This document shows, one piece after another, positions 31,618 to 40,453 of a DNA stretch of 57,709 nucleotides (its first letter is position 1; each line of letters starts with the position of its first letter). The DNA comes from UBA285 sp049970695 (GTDB lineage Archaea > Thermoproteota > Thermoprotei_A > Sulfolobales > Desulfurococcaceae): positions 1-57,709 of the forward strand of contig JBMFML010000007.1 of assembly GCA_049970695.1 (NCBI GenBank). The letters run 5' to 3'. The notes below the pieces were generated by a model. It saw only the letters and a list, made by a program, of their open reading frames with translations. It was not told where the DNA came from and ran no database searches. A program made the translations under genes and the position numbers.

Positions 31618-32481
31618 CTACATCACCTTTAGTATCCACTTCCTTATTCCATAGGTCGCGTAGGGAATGACTATTATGGCCGACAATGCTATCAAGAAGA
31701 CGCACGCCGCAGCAGAAATGTTGATTATCATGTAAGCGAACTTGTTGTACATGTATATAACCATGGTCATTGTGAAGGGGTTTGTGAACAAGACACTATA
31801 CGGCAAGTCAAACATTTGCAGCGCGAAGAGAAGTGAGAATATGGTGCCCAGTAGCAGGCCTAGCTTCGAGTGCGGTATTACGACTTTAGCCATCAGCGTG
31901 AGGGCGTCGGCCCCGTCTACTAGGGCGCTGTCTATTACGTCTCTGGGCACGTTGTAGAAAGCAGCGAGGTAGAGTAGTGCTATGAAGCCGCCGTATACCC
32001 ACACCGAGACGCCTATTAAGCTCCACAGGGCGTTCCACCCACTAAGCCACTGGATTTCCGGAAGACCCAGCTTGGATAAGTAGACGTTGAATCCCTTAGC
32101 CGAGTCGAAGAGCCACCTCCAGATAACGCCACTGGCAACTAGTGGTACCGCGAGGGGGTATACGAAGTACGATGTTAGCAGGGATCTGAGCCTCGCACTC
32201 TCGAACTGGAATATTGCTACTGCAATTAGCAGGCCAACGAGGTTTCCTAGCAGTACTAGTAGTACTGCCCAAGCAAAGGTGATCTTAATTGCGTTAATGA
32301 ACGCGGTATCGCTGAAGAGATCGCTATACGTCCCCAAGCCAACGAAGTCGAACCTCGGCTTGTACAGGGAGTAGCTAGTTAGTGATACGTAAATGTTCCA
32401 TCCAATGCCGTACCAGAGTATGACAATGAATAGAAGTACTGGAAGCGCCATTAAGGCGAATTGCCTTAATTTAAGAGCCAT
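31618..32481 (-). CDS. Sugar-type ABC importer permease (MalF-like)
   Basis: The 287-residue membrane protein has six helices and the loop D-S-A-L-V-D-G-A-D-A-L...V-V-I-P-H near 178-198 in the EAA position. It pairs with the MalG-like permease. The ATG start lies 78 bases after the binding-protein gene, and that gap holds a hairpin and T-runs. Confidence 0.86.
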   Translation of the reverse strand: MALKLRQFALMALPVLLFIVILWYGIGWNIYVSLTSYSLYKPRFDFVGLGTYSDLFSDTAFINAIKITFAWAVLLVLLGNLVGLLIAVAIFQFESARLRSLLTSYFVYPLAVPLVASGVIWRWLFDSAKGFNVYLSKLGLPEIQWLSGWNALWSLIGVSVWVYGGFIALLYLAAFYNVPRDVIDSALVDGADALTLMAKVVIPHSKLGLLLGTIFSLLFALQMFDLPYSVLFTNPFTMTMVIYMYNKFAYMIINISAAACVFLIALSAIIVIPYATYGIRKWILKVM

Positions 32482-32498
32482 GCAAGGCCGCCTCTAGT

Positions 32499-32550
32499 AG
32501 CCCTCTCAGAGGGCTTAGGGAAAGAGGGCTTAAAAAAGATGTGCTAAAAA
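32499..32550 (-). promoter_or_regulatory. Hairpin and T-runs between binding protein and permease genes
   Basis: AGCCCTC and GAGGGCT (32499-32505, 32509-32515) form a 7-bp stem. On the minus strand the stem is preceded by T5 (32546-32550) and T6 (32532-32537). These T-runs, just after the binding-protein stop at 32560, probably end most transcripts, with read-through into the permeases. This would give more binding protein than permease. Confidence 0.5.
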
Positions 32551-32559
32551 GCGCGTGTG

Positions 32560-33960
32560 CTATGAGCACTTAGCCCAAGGTGGTAGCACTCCTGCAAATG
32601 GCTTTTCGCAGCTACCAATGAATAGCCCGCTCTGCTCCCACAGCTTCCTCTCTAGCTCCAGCGCTTTCTTCACCGTCTCGTACCAGCTGTCTAGCGCTGC
32701 TTGCTTGTACTGGGCTAGTTCAACAGCCTTCTTTAGTAGCATGTCCCAGACGTCGGAGAATAGGGCACCGTGAGTAAAGCTGAAGACTTGCGCGGTGGAC
32801 CTGGCGTACTCGTCAACCTCCCACTTCTGGACCTCAATGAAGTATATGTCCTTGCCCAGGTCTGGGTAGGCAGCTATTGAGCCCTTGTACGGGTTGAATA
32901 TCTTCTGACCTTTTCTAGAGGCAAAGTACTTTGCGAACTCTATGCCCAGGTCCACGTTGGGGCCTTTGGGAACACCAACGGCGTCTATAACCATGTTGTA
33001 TATACCTTGCGTTCCTGGGAATGGTGCTACTATGACTTTGCAGTCTGGTGTTATGTTGTCAATACTGCACATCTTCACGCCTGGGTAGACGTTGAATATC
33101 AGCCCAACTGCCCAGTCGCCGTCGCAGTGGAAGGCACCTTTGCCCTCTACAATTCTAGCAGTAGCCGTTGTCCAGTCTAGTGCCATCCAGTCGCCTGGGA
33201 AGGTCTCGGCGAGCTCTAGGAATATTTCGGTTGCCTGCTTAATGCTCGGGTCATTGGGGTCGAGCAATCCATACATGAACTTTATGAACTTCTCTGGTCC
33301 TGCCACGGCCAGGAATATCTGCTCCCAGAAGTGCAGAACTGTGAAGAGGTCTGCACCAGCTTGAACCATGCAGGGCACTCCGGCAGCCTTTAGCTTCTTG
33401 CAGGCGGCTCTAAGCTCGTCTAGGGTCTTTGGCGGCGAAATGCCGTACTTGTCGAGCACATCCTTGTTCATTAAGAGCAGGTTGGCTCTGTGCAGGTTTA
33501 CTGGTATAGTGTAGAGCTTGCCTGCAAGCAGGCAGACTTGCCCTACTGGCGTAGCCAGTATGTCGATTTCCTTACCAACACTCGTCAGCTCTGCGAAGTC
33601 CTTTTCCTTGTTTGGAGCGGCCATGAAGTAGCTTATCATCTCGGGGCCGCAGTGCACTTGGTAAGCCTCAGGCGGCTTGCCAGCCATTATCAACGCAATA
33701 ATGGCGAACTTCGCGTTAACGCCTGCACCGCCGGGAACAGCCGTCTTTTCAACGGCTATTCCAGTGTCTTTGGTGAAGTTGCCGATTAAGTAGTCAATAG
33801 CGTAGGCCTCTAGACCGGCCCACCAAGTGTAGAACGATATCTTCTTGGGCGCGGGCGCAGGGGCTGGAGGCCTAGTGAGGAGCAACCCAGCAGCGATCGC
33901 TATTACCACAATTACAACAACGGCGATAATAGCCCAGCGAGGGATTTTTTCTCCACGCAT
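32560..33960 (-). CDS. Sugar-type ABC importer substrate-binding protein
   Basis: The 466-residue extracellular protein of the SBP_bac_1 class has one N-terminal helix (about 9-28) as membrane anchor, a Pro-Ala stalk (P-P-A-P-A-P-A-P-K-K), then the two-lobed domain (I-S-F-Y-T-W-W-A-G at the first strand). Several Cys (near 109, 148, 200, 210 and 460) could form disulfides. The frame is open to an ATG at 34050, but the TATA box at 33998-34005 places the message start near 33974, so ATG 33960 with GAGGG upstream is the start. The W-W-A-G stretch fits glucose/oligosaccharide binders, but the ligand is not certain. Confidence 0.82.
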   Translation of the reverse strand: MRGEKIPRWAIIAVVVIVVIAIAAGLLLTRPPAPAPAPKKISFYTWWAGLEAYAIDYLIGNFTKDTGIAVEKTAVPGGAGVNAKFAIIALIMAGKPPEAYQVHCGPEMISYFMAAPNKEKDFAELTSVGKEIDILATPVGQVCLLAGKLYTIPVNLHRANLLLMNKDVLDKYGISPPKTLDELRAACKKLKAAGVPCMVQAGADLFTVLHFWEQIFLAVAGPEKFIKFMYGLLDPNDPSIKQATEIFLELAETFPGDWMALDWTTATARIVEGKGAFHCDGDWAVGLIFNVYPGVKMCSIDNITPDCKVIVAPFPGTQGIYNMVIDAVGVPKGPNVDLGIEFAKYFASRKGQKIFNPYKGSIAAYPDLGKDIYFIEVQKWEVDEYARSTAQVFSFTHGALFSDVWDMLLKKAVELAQYKQAALDSWYETVKKALELERKLWEQSGLFIGSCEKPFAGVLPPWAKCS

Positions 33961-33997
33961 TTTACATACCCTCTCGTATGAGTACAGGACCCCAGGG

Positions 33998-34005
33998 TTT
34001 AAATA
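33998..34005 (-). promoter_or_regulatory. TATA box of the sugar importer operon
   Basis: TTTAAATA in the plus-strand reading (TATTTAAA on the minus strand) lies 38-45 bases before ATG 33960. Confidence 0.6.
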
Positions 34006-34266
34006 CTTGTCATTAACCGTCCATGTCGTCTGATCTAGTACATATTTCATTGGTTAAATAAACCACTACTTGCACACTTCACTAGGTGCCGTCGGTATTG
34101 GCGTTTGCACGACCAGCCTTCGAGCTCCTACAATCTGCAGAAGCCTTCTGGGCTTTGCTTCAAGCGCTTTAAAGCCTGCGAAGAGCGCGCAGTACCGCTA
34201 GGCTGCTCGCAGAGCGTAAATAAGTACCACAGCAGTAGTAGTGCTGCTTTAGTAGTGGTGCTGGAA

Positions 34267-35418
34267 ATGCGCTTGCAAAAGCCTCTATTAGTCTTCGTAG
34301 TGCTCTCCACGGTGTCTCTGCTCGCCGACGTGGCCTACGAGGGGGGCAGGTCTATATCGGGACAGTTTCTCAGGTATCTCGGCGCTCCAGCAGTGGCTGC
34401 CGGGCTGCTGGCCGTCGGGGAGTTCCTCGGCTACGCCCTGAGGCTCCCTGTGGGCTTGCTCATATCAGCCAGGAGGGACAGCAGGCTCCTGTGGCTAACA
34501 GTCGTCCTCGGCTACTCGCTCGTAGTCGCAGTACCACTACTAGCGCTCGCTGGGCAGTGGCAGCTGGCACTAGCACTGTACCTCGTTGAGAGGGCTGGCA
34601 AGGGGCTCAGGTCCCCGGCGAGAGACGTGATCATAGCAGACATAACCGACAAAGTCCTCAGCAGGGGGCTGGGTTTTGGAATTCACGAGCTGCTCGACCA
34701 GGTGGGGGCCTTGCTCGGGCCCCTGCTAGTTGGCTACGCACTTGCAAGTGGCATGGGCTATGGACCAGCATACGCGCTTCTACTACCACCTGCTGTGGCG
34801 GCCGCAGTACTAGTTGCTCTCGCGGCTGCGATGTATCCGCGCGTAGACATGTCTCGCGGCAAGGCCGAGAAGGTCGTGCTCGGGGCTAGGGCGAAGAAGT
34901 ACCTCGTCTACACAGGGCTCCTCAGCGCAGGCCTCGTTCACTGGAGCCTCGTCTCGTACCACCTCAAGGGCGTTGCCTCGGAAAGCCTCGTACCACTCCT
35001 CTACGCACTAGCCATGGCTGTAGATGCCGTGGTATCGGTGCCTCTCGGCCTGCTCTACGATAAGCTTAAATTGAAATCACTACTCCTCGTCTCCCTGTCT
35101 TCTGCCTTGGTGCCACCTCTCGTCTTCCTGAGAAGCGACTTGCCGTTGCTAGCTGTAGGTGCAGCATTGTTCGGAGTAGTAGTTTGCAGCTACGAGTCGG
35201 TCCTGAGAGCAGCTGCAGCAGACTCTGCAGAGTCTCCCGGCGAGAGGGCAGTGCTGTTCGGCTGGCTGGGCTTTACGTGGGGCGTATCTTGGGCTTTTGG
35301 CAGCGTAGTAGGAGGCGTGGTCTACGAGTACTTGGGGCCTGCAGCGCTAAGCACCTTCTACACGGCTTTATCGCTGGCCTCACTAGCCTACCTCGCAGGT
35401 ATACAGAGGCGGGACTAG
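34267..35418 (+). CDS. Major facilitator superfamily transporter
   Basis: The 383-residue membrane protein has about eleven to twelve helices. S-L-L-A-D-V-A-Y-E-G-G-R-S-I-S-G (about 17-32) and E-R-A-G-K-G-L-R-S-P-A-R-D (about 105-117) are typical of one archaeal/bacterial MFS subgroup, the second being the loop 2-3-like basic motif. The substrate is unknown. The frame is open to 34105, but those 54 extra residues are not membrane-like. ATG 34267 has GGTG 7 bases upstream and a possible TATA box (TAAATAAG) near 34217. Confidence 0.8.
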   Translation: MRLQKPLLVFVVLSTVSLLADVAYEGGRSISGQFLRYLGAPAVAAGLLAVGEFLGYALRLPVGLLISARRDSRLLWLTVVLGYSLVVAVPLLALAGQWQLALALYLVERAGKGLRSPARDVIIADITDKVLSRGLGFGIHELLDQVGALLGPLLVGYALASGMGYGPAYALLLPPAVAAAVLVALAAAMYPRVDMSRGKAEKVVLGARAKKYLVYTGLLSAGLVHWSLVSYHLKGVASESLVPLLYALAMAVDAVVSVPLGLLYDKLKLKSLLLVSLSSALVPPLVFLRSDLPLLAVGAALFGVVVCSYESVLRAAAADSAESPGERAVLFGWLGFTWGVSWAFGSVVGGVVYEYLGPAALSTFYTALSLASLAYLAGIQRRD

Positions 35419-35519
35419 CCGCAGTCTGCGGGACAACTCGGCGGGCTGAGCGGGTGCTAGACGAGTATTTTTGGAGGTTTCGCAGTAGATCCTAGAGGCC
35501 TGCTTAGGGACTGGTTGGG

Positions 35520-36452
35520 TTGCTCTACAAGCCCGTGAGGAGCGAGCTTCTCGAAAGAGGCATTCTCATAGAGAAAGAGTGGGAAGTGAAAATCCTAGTT
35601 GCCTGCCTACTGGCACGGGGCCACGCCCTTCTAGAGGGCGTCCCGGGAGTTGCAAAAACCACTCTGGCCAAGTCGCTGGCGAGGCTACTCAACCTAGAGT
35701 TTAAGAGAGTTCAAATGACTCCAGACCTCCTTCCAGCCGACATTATAGGCTTCTACGTGTACGACCAGAAGACCGGGGAGTTCAGGCTGAGAAGGGGCCC
35801 AATATTCACCAACATACTGCTGGTAGACGAGATAAACAGGGCATCGCCTAGGACGCAGTCAGCCCTCCTCGAGGCAATGCAGGAGAGGCAGGTGACTATT
35901 GAGGGCGTGACGTTCAAGCTCGAAGAACCCTTCATGGTCATAGCTACTCAAAACCCCATTGAAATGGAGGGGGTTTTCCCGCTTCCCGAAGCCCAGCTAG
36001 ACAGGTTCCTCGCGAAGGTTGAAACGGGGTACCCCTCTACAAGGGGGTTCAAAGACCTCCTCAAGAGAATAGACGAGATAGAGGCCGCTGTTGAAGAGCT
36101 AAAGCCCGTTGTCTCGAGAGAAGACGTGCTCAGGGCTATTCGAGAAGTAAGGGGAGTTCGCGTAGACGACTCGATACACGACTACATAGTCTCGCTGGTG
36201 GAAGAGACGAGGAAGCACCCTGCTGTGAGGCTTGGGGGCTCTCCGAGAGCAGGCATAGCAATACTTAGGCTGGCGAAGGCGTGGGCATACTTAGATGGCA
36301 GGAGCTACGTTATACCAGACGATGTGAAGAGCGTGGCAAAGCCCGCTCTCGTGCACAGGCTGATACTAAAGCCCGAGTACGAGGTCGAGGGGTTCACTCC
36401 AGCGAGAGTCGTAGATGACGTGCTAGCAAAGACGCCGGTGCCAAAGCCGTGA
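35520..36452 (+). CDS. MoxR-family AAA+ ATPase
   Basis: The 310-residue MoxR ATPase has Walker A G-V-P-G-V-A-K-T-T (40-48), Walker B I-L-L-V-D-E-I-N-R-A (99-108), sensor I A-T-Q-N-P-I-E (141-147) and the lid domain with sensor II G-S-P-R-A (about 240). MoxR proteins act as chaperones, often for metal insertion or activation of vWA proteins. Here the DUF58 (vWA-like) partner is encoded 4 kb downstream in the same direction. The start is TTG 35520. Confidence 0.87.
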   Translation: MLYKPVRSELLERGILIEKEWEVKILVACLLARGHALLEGVPGVAKTTLAKSLARLLNLEFKRVQMTPDLLPADIIGFYVYDQKTGEFRLRRGPIFTNILLVDEINRASPRTQSALLEAMQERQVTIEGVTFKLEEPFMVIATQNPIEMEGVFPLPEAQLDRFLAKVETGYPSTRGFKDLLKRIDEIEAAVEELKPVVSREDVLRAIREVRGVRVDDSIHDYIVSLVEETRKHPAVRLGGSPRAGIAILRLAKAWAYLDGRSYVIPDDVKSVAKPALVHRLILKPEYEVEGFTPARVVDDVLAKTPVPKP

Positions 36453-37549
36453 GGATCCGCGCTCTCGCGGTACTCGTAGTGCTCGCCGCCTTGCTAAGCG
36501 CTTCACCAGCCGTAGCGCGAGAAGCGCCTAGTGGAAGCTCTGGGTGGAGCCCGAGGCACACACCAGGCTTTCCCGAGTCTCTGTCGCCAGAGTGGCTTGC
36601 AGAGCTCTTAAAGTCCCTGGGCGGGGAGTCGCTCGCAGATCTGCTCGACGTGCTAATGGGCAAGACGAACGCCACTCTAGAGGACTTGGTGAGCAGAATA
36701 GGGAGGGAAGACTTGAGGGGGCTTGTCGAAAGAGCTCGGAGAGACTTAGAGAGTGGAAGCCTAACTAGGCGCGACGTGGCTAACTACATTGGAATTGTTG
36801 CAAAAGAGCTCGAAGAGAAGCTGAAAAGCGGAGCAAACATTACAGAGCTCGAAGACTACCTACTTGCTCTAAAGGCCCTAGAGGGAATAGCCAGCGAAGC
36901 CGGATACAGGGGTCTTGCAAGCACGGCAAGAGACATGTACATGAGCGCCCTGGCAGAGTATGCTGAGCGGCTGCGGAGCAGCATGCAGGGCTTGAGTCCA
37001 CCAGAGCTGCTAAAGCCCCTAGGCGAGGCCCAGCCGCTAGGCCTTCCAGGCCTACAGCTCCCGGAAATGCCACCGCTGCCGCCTCTCCCCCACGTAGGAG
37101 CACCCAGCATAGGCCTTCCGGGCGAGCCGCTAAGTATAGCAGACGTGGTCTTGGTCTCGCTCGCCGTGGGAGCGGTTGCTGTAGTCTTAGCAAAGTGGCG
37201 TAGCGGCATTGCCAGGCTCGTGCGCGAGGCCTATTCGAGATCTCTACGTGCCGTGCGCAGCATCGTGGGCTTGAAGCCCAGTTCAGGGCCGCCCGGCTTG
37301 GCAGGGCCCATAGGCCTCTACTGGAAAGCCGTTGACTACGTCTCTAAGAAGACTGCTATTAGCAAGGCGCCGAGCACCACCCACCGAGAGTACCTTGCAC
37401 TAGTAGAAGAAAGACTCTCTGCTGGAGAAGCGCGGGCGTTCAGGGAGCTGACGCAAGTCTACGAGGTTTGCAGGTTTGCAGGCTCTACAGATCCGGGCCT
37501 AGTGGATAGGGCTGAAAGAGCCTACGCGGAGCTGGTTGGTGCTACATGA
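36449..37549 (+). CDS. Secreted/membrane protein with DUF4129-like C-terminus
   Basis: The 366-residue protein has a signal peptide (1-24), a helical outer region of about 200 residues, and a membrane helix near 228-250 after a Pro/Leu-rich linker. The cytosolic tail (about 290-366) has S-T-T-H-R-E-Y-L-A-L-V-E-E-R-L and F-R-E-L-T-Q-V-Y-E-V-C-R-F, the pattern of DUF4129. Such proteins accompany MoxR-DUF58 clusters. The GTG start overlaps the MoxR stop as GTGA. Confidence 0.72.
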   Translation: MRIRALAVLVVLAALLSASPAVAREAPSGSSGWSPRHTPGFPESLSPEWLAELLKSLGGESLADLLDVLMGKTNATLEDLVSRIGREDLRGLVERARRDLESGSLTRRDVANYIGIVAKELEEKLKSGANITELEDYLLALKALEGIASEAGYRGLASTARDMYMSALAEYAERLRSSMQGLSPPELLKPLGEAQPLGLPGLQLPEMPPLPPLPHVGAPSIGLPGEPLSIADVVLVSLAVGAVAVVLAKWRSGIARLVREAYSRSLRAVRSIVGLKPSSGPPGLAGPIGLYWKAVDYVSKKTAISKAPSTTHREYLALVEERLSAGEARAFRELTQVYEVCRFAGSTDPGLVDRAERAYAELVGAT

Positions 37550-38691
37550 GCTCTGCTAGTAGAATAAGCGACCTAGTAGCCAGAGCCTTGCTCAACTTCT
37601 TGCCGAGGCTTATCCCACTGATTCTCTTCTGGGACTTGCTTGCAGCTCCTCTCGGAGCAGGTCTCGAGCCGCTGCTAGAAGCGCCCAGAACACTGGCCGA
37701 AGACCCCCTTCAGGCAATTCCCCTTGCTCTCTACTACGCTTCACTAGTACTAGCCGTGCTCACGGTAGCCACGGGATCTCCAGTGCTGTACTCGGCTGCC
37801 TTAGCTGCTCTCTCCGTGTACAAGTACCACGAGGGCTTAGCAGTGTCCTACTCGAGTATCGCAGGCCTCCTCGCCATGCTCATCCTTGACACCGCCAGAG
37901 TAAGCTACCGGAGAGGACAGGGCACCAGCGTGAAGTACCCCTCCAAGACAGCGCTTCTGCTGGGCCTGCCGCTAACGCTCCTCGTTATAAGCCTGTACGC
38001 GGGCCTCGCGCTATTCTTCGGCTGGTACATTTACACGCTACTCGCGGGCATGAGCACTCTGCGCGGAGTCGTTGGCCTGTTTGGAGGCAACGTAGTAGTG
38101 AGAATTGGAGTTGTAGTAGCAGCCGTGCTAGTAGCGTATGTGGCCATTTCAAGTATTAGTGAAGCGCTCTCCATTTACGTAAGTCCATCGAAGAAGACTG
38201 CAATTGAGTGGCTGCGGTCAACGAGAGACATAGACGTTGTCTTCTCCGCACCACTAGGCTTCTTGAAAGCCATAGTAGTAGCGAGCTTTGTTGCCCCCCT
38301 CGTATACGCCGTGGTCGACAGGCTCGTGCTAAGCCACCTCAACGCTCTGCTCGTGGGCGCGCAGCAGGCAGGAATATTCATTAGGTTTGTCATTGCGGCA
38401 GCGGTTTTTGCACTATCGTGGAGCCTAGTCGGGAGAATCACGAAGGCCTACGAGCTGGGCGAGCTGGGGCTTATCAAGGGCGCTGCGGCGGCCTCCTCAA
38501 CTCTGCTCGCAGTGCTCTACCTTACTGGGGTCTACTGTAGGTACGCCGCGACAAGCGACCTACCATACTCCATTTTAAACCCGGATTTAGCGCAGCTCGA
38601 GCACGTGGTCAGCAGCATATACGTGGACTACTACGTCAGCTTTATTTACGTGTTCGAAGCCATTTCCGTGCTCATGGGGTTTGCGCCATGA
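37546..38691 (+). CDS. Polytopic membrane protein of the MoxR-DUF58 cluster
   Basis: The 381-residue protein has about nine hydrophobic helices and an amphipathic loop around 220-233 (K-K-T-A-I-E-W-L-R-S-T-R-D). It overlaps both neighbours by 4 bases (ATGA), so it is clearly part of the operon. No enzymatic motif is seen. It may be the membrane anchor of the complex, as integral membrane proteins of unknown family are frequent in these clusters. Confidence 0.65.
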   Translation: MSSASRISDLVARALLNFLPRLIPLILFWDLLAAPLGAGLEPLLEAPRTLAEDPLQAIPLALYYASLVLAVLTVATGSPVLYSAALAALSVYKYHEGLAVSYSSIAGLLAMLILDTARVSYRRGQGTSVKYPSKTALLLGLPLTLLVISLYAGLALFFGWYIYTLLAGMSTLRGVVGLFGGNVVVRIGVVVAAVLVAYVAISSISEALSIYVSPSKKTAIEWLRSTRDIDVVFSAPLGFLKAIVVASFVAPLVYAVVDRLVLSHLNALLVGAQQAGIFIRFVIAAAVFALSWSLVGRITKAYELGELGLIKGAAAASSTLLAVLYLTGVYCRYAATSDLPYSILNPDLAQLEHVVSSIYVDYYVSFIYVFEAISVLMGFAP

Positions 38692-38921
38692 GCGGTCCTC
38701 GGCCACCTCCAAAGATAAAGTACTACGCCTACTTCGCAATTGCCGTAGCAATGTTCGTGGCTTCGGTAATCTTCCTGCTCTGGTCGGTGGGCTACATGGA
38801 GATAGGTAGGGTAGCCACATCGCTCATGTCGGCGCTTGCGGGCTTCACACTCTTAACGGGCTCTCTCTACATGTTCAGGCTCTCCGCGTACGTGTACGCT
38901 GTCGAGAGAGGTGAGAAGTAG
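38688..38921 (+). CDS. Small two-helix membrane protein
   Basis: The 77-residue protein has helices at about 12-32 and 43-64. It overlaps the preceding gene by 4 bases (ATGA) and ends 2 bases before the next one. It is probably a minor subunit of the membrane complex formed by this cluster. No family is recognised. Confidence 0.6.
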   Translation: MSGPRPPPKIKYYAYFAIAVAMFVASVIFLLWSVGYMEIGRVATSLMSALAGFTLLTGSLYMFRLSAYVYAVERGEK

Positions 38922-38923
38922 AT

Positions 38924-40453
38924 TTGGCCCGAGTAGCGCGCGCGGTCTCTACCACGCTCACGGCGCTCCTGGTCTTAGTAGCCATTATTGGAATGGCGGA
39001 GAGGGGCCCTCCGAGCTTCAAAGTACCTACAGGCCCCTCGCCTCTGAATGTAGGAGAGCTCGGCACATTCGACTTCTACCAGGCTTTGAGGAGTAAGTAC
39101 CGGCAAGTGCTGCCAGCCGCGTCGCTGAGCGAAGTAGAATACCCCCGTGGCGCGGAGTACTGCTTATTTATCACGATATCGCCCGACAAGCCCTACACTA
39201 AGGAAGAGGCCATGGCTGTTCTAGAAAAGCTCAGAAACTGCAAGAACAAGGCCCTGCTCGTGGCCGACGAGTACACGACGAGCAACGCCCTGCTCGAAGC
39301 AGCCAACCTCACATCTAGAGTTGCCGGGTCTACGTGCTATTCTCCAAAAAACCTCACACAGCAGGGCCCCGTAGAGGTCACTCCCTACGTTGAGGCCGTT
39401 TTCAGAGTAGGAGGCGAAGCCGTTAGACTACTACTCGACATCGCATCAAGGGTTGAGGGCGGCAAGGAAGTCCTGGGCTATGCCGAGAACGTCGTGGTAG
39501 AGGTGCCCAGCGGGGCCCCCTCTTTAATTGTAGCCTCTCCCCGAGCACCGCCTCGCGAGGTTCCAGTGGCGGTCTACGACTATAATAGCGATTACAGGGC
39601 AGTGGTTATCGGCGACGGCTCCATATTCTTAAACCAGGTCTTTAGGTCTAGGTACGCCTCGAACTACAGCAAGGTCTTGCTCTACTACGTTGACTACTTG
39701 TGCGGGTTTAGTAGCGACTGCGTAATTTACGTAGACGCCTCAAAATACGAAAGCGTCGACCCAGAAGAGCTCCTCGCAGAATCCTCAGACAAGCTACGCG
39801 ATCCAAGCAGGCTCTTCTCAGTAGACGTCTTTACTCTCGTAGCGGCTTACATTGCCAAGCTCCTACACCCCTCGACGTGGCTAATGCCAGTACTCAACCT
39901 CGCAAACTCCCTCATTAGCCAGGTACTGGCTACACCGCCCTACTCGTACGTCGCTGTGCTGGTCTTAGTCATGCTCACGTACGGCTACGTAGTAGGCAGA
40001 ATTGGCGAGAGCGCGCGGGACGAGAGGCTCCGCGAGCAGAAAGAACTGGAAGCCTACTTGACAGCAGACTTGATCAGCGCAATTGCCTCTGGGAGGTACA
40101 GATTTGACAGGGAAGACTTTGCATCTCTCTACGAAATAGTGGACACTCACTTGAGGCATTCTTGCAGAGTGGGCCTCGAAGACCCAGATGGCTTAGTAAG
40201 GGTTCTTTCGGGGCGAGTGGAGCCCGGGAAGCTTGGAAAGTACAGGAAGTACGCCGAAAAGATGAACAAGCTCTACCAAAAAGCCCTTGGAAGGAAGAGG
40301 CTGCCTCTGATCCTATCGTGGCATAGAACGACCAAGAAGTTCATGAAGATCAGCGAAGAGGTGCTGAGCGCTGTTGGCGCCTCGCTTGCCGAGGAAAGGG
40401 GCTACGAGTACATCGCAATGAAGGGAGTGCGCATTGATAGTAGCTACCCATAG
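38924..40453 (+). CDS. DUF4350-like membrane protein of the MoxR-DUF58 cluster
   Basis: The 509-residue protein starts with one membrane helix (about 8-24). An outer domain follows whose first part fits the DUF4350 pattern: Y-C-L-F-I-T-I-S-P-D-K-P, then helix A-V-L-E-K-L-R-N and K-A-L-L-V-A-D-E-Y-T-T-S-N near 105-120. Near 345-365 a second membrane helix follows (S-Y-V-A-V-L-V-L-V-M-L-T-Y-G-Y), then a basic cytosolic tail of about 145 residues. DUF4350 proteins occur beside MoxR and DUF4129. The TTG start follows GAGGTGA. Confidence 0.7.
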   Translation: MARVARAVSTTLTALLVLVAIIGMAERGPPSFKVPTGPSPLNVGELGTFDFYQALRSKYRQVLPAASLSEVEYPRGAEYCLFITISPDKPYTKEEAMAVLEKLRNCKNKALLVADEYTTSNALLEAANLTSRVAGSTCYSPKNLTQQGPVEVTPYVEAVFRVGGEAVRLLLDIASRVEGGKEVLGYAENVVVEVPSGAPSLIVASPRAPPREVPVAVYDYNSDYRAVVIGDGSIFLNQVFRSRYASNYSKVLLYYVDYLCGFSSDCVIYVDASKYESVDPEELLAESSDKLRDPSRLFSVDVFTLVAAYIAKLLHPSTWLMPVLNLANSLISQVLATPPYSYVAVLVLVMLTYGYVVGRIGESARDERLREQKELEAYLTADLISAIASGRYRFDREDFASLYEIVDTHLRHSCRVGLEDPDGLVRVLSGRVEPGKLGKYRKYAEKMNKLYQKALGRKRLPLILSWHRTTKKFMKISEEVLSAVGASLAEERGYEYIAMKGVRIDSSYP

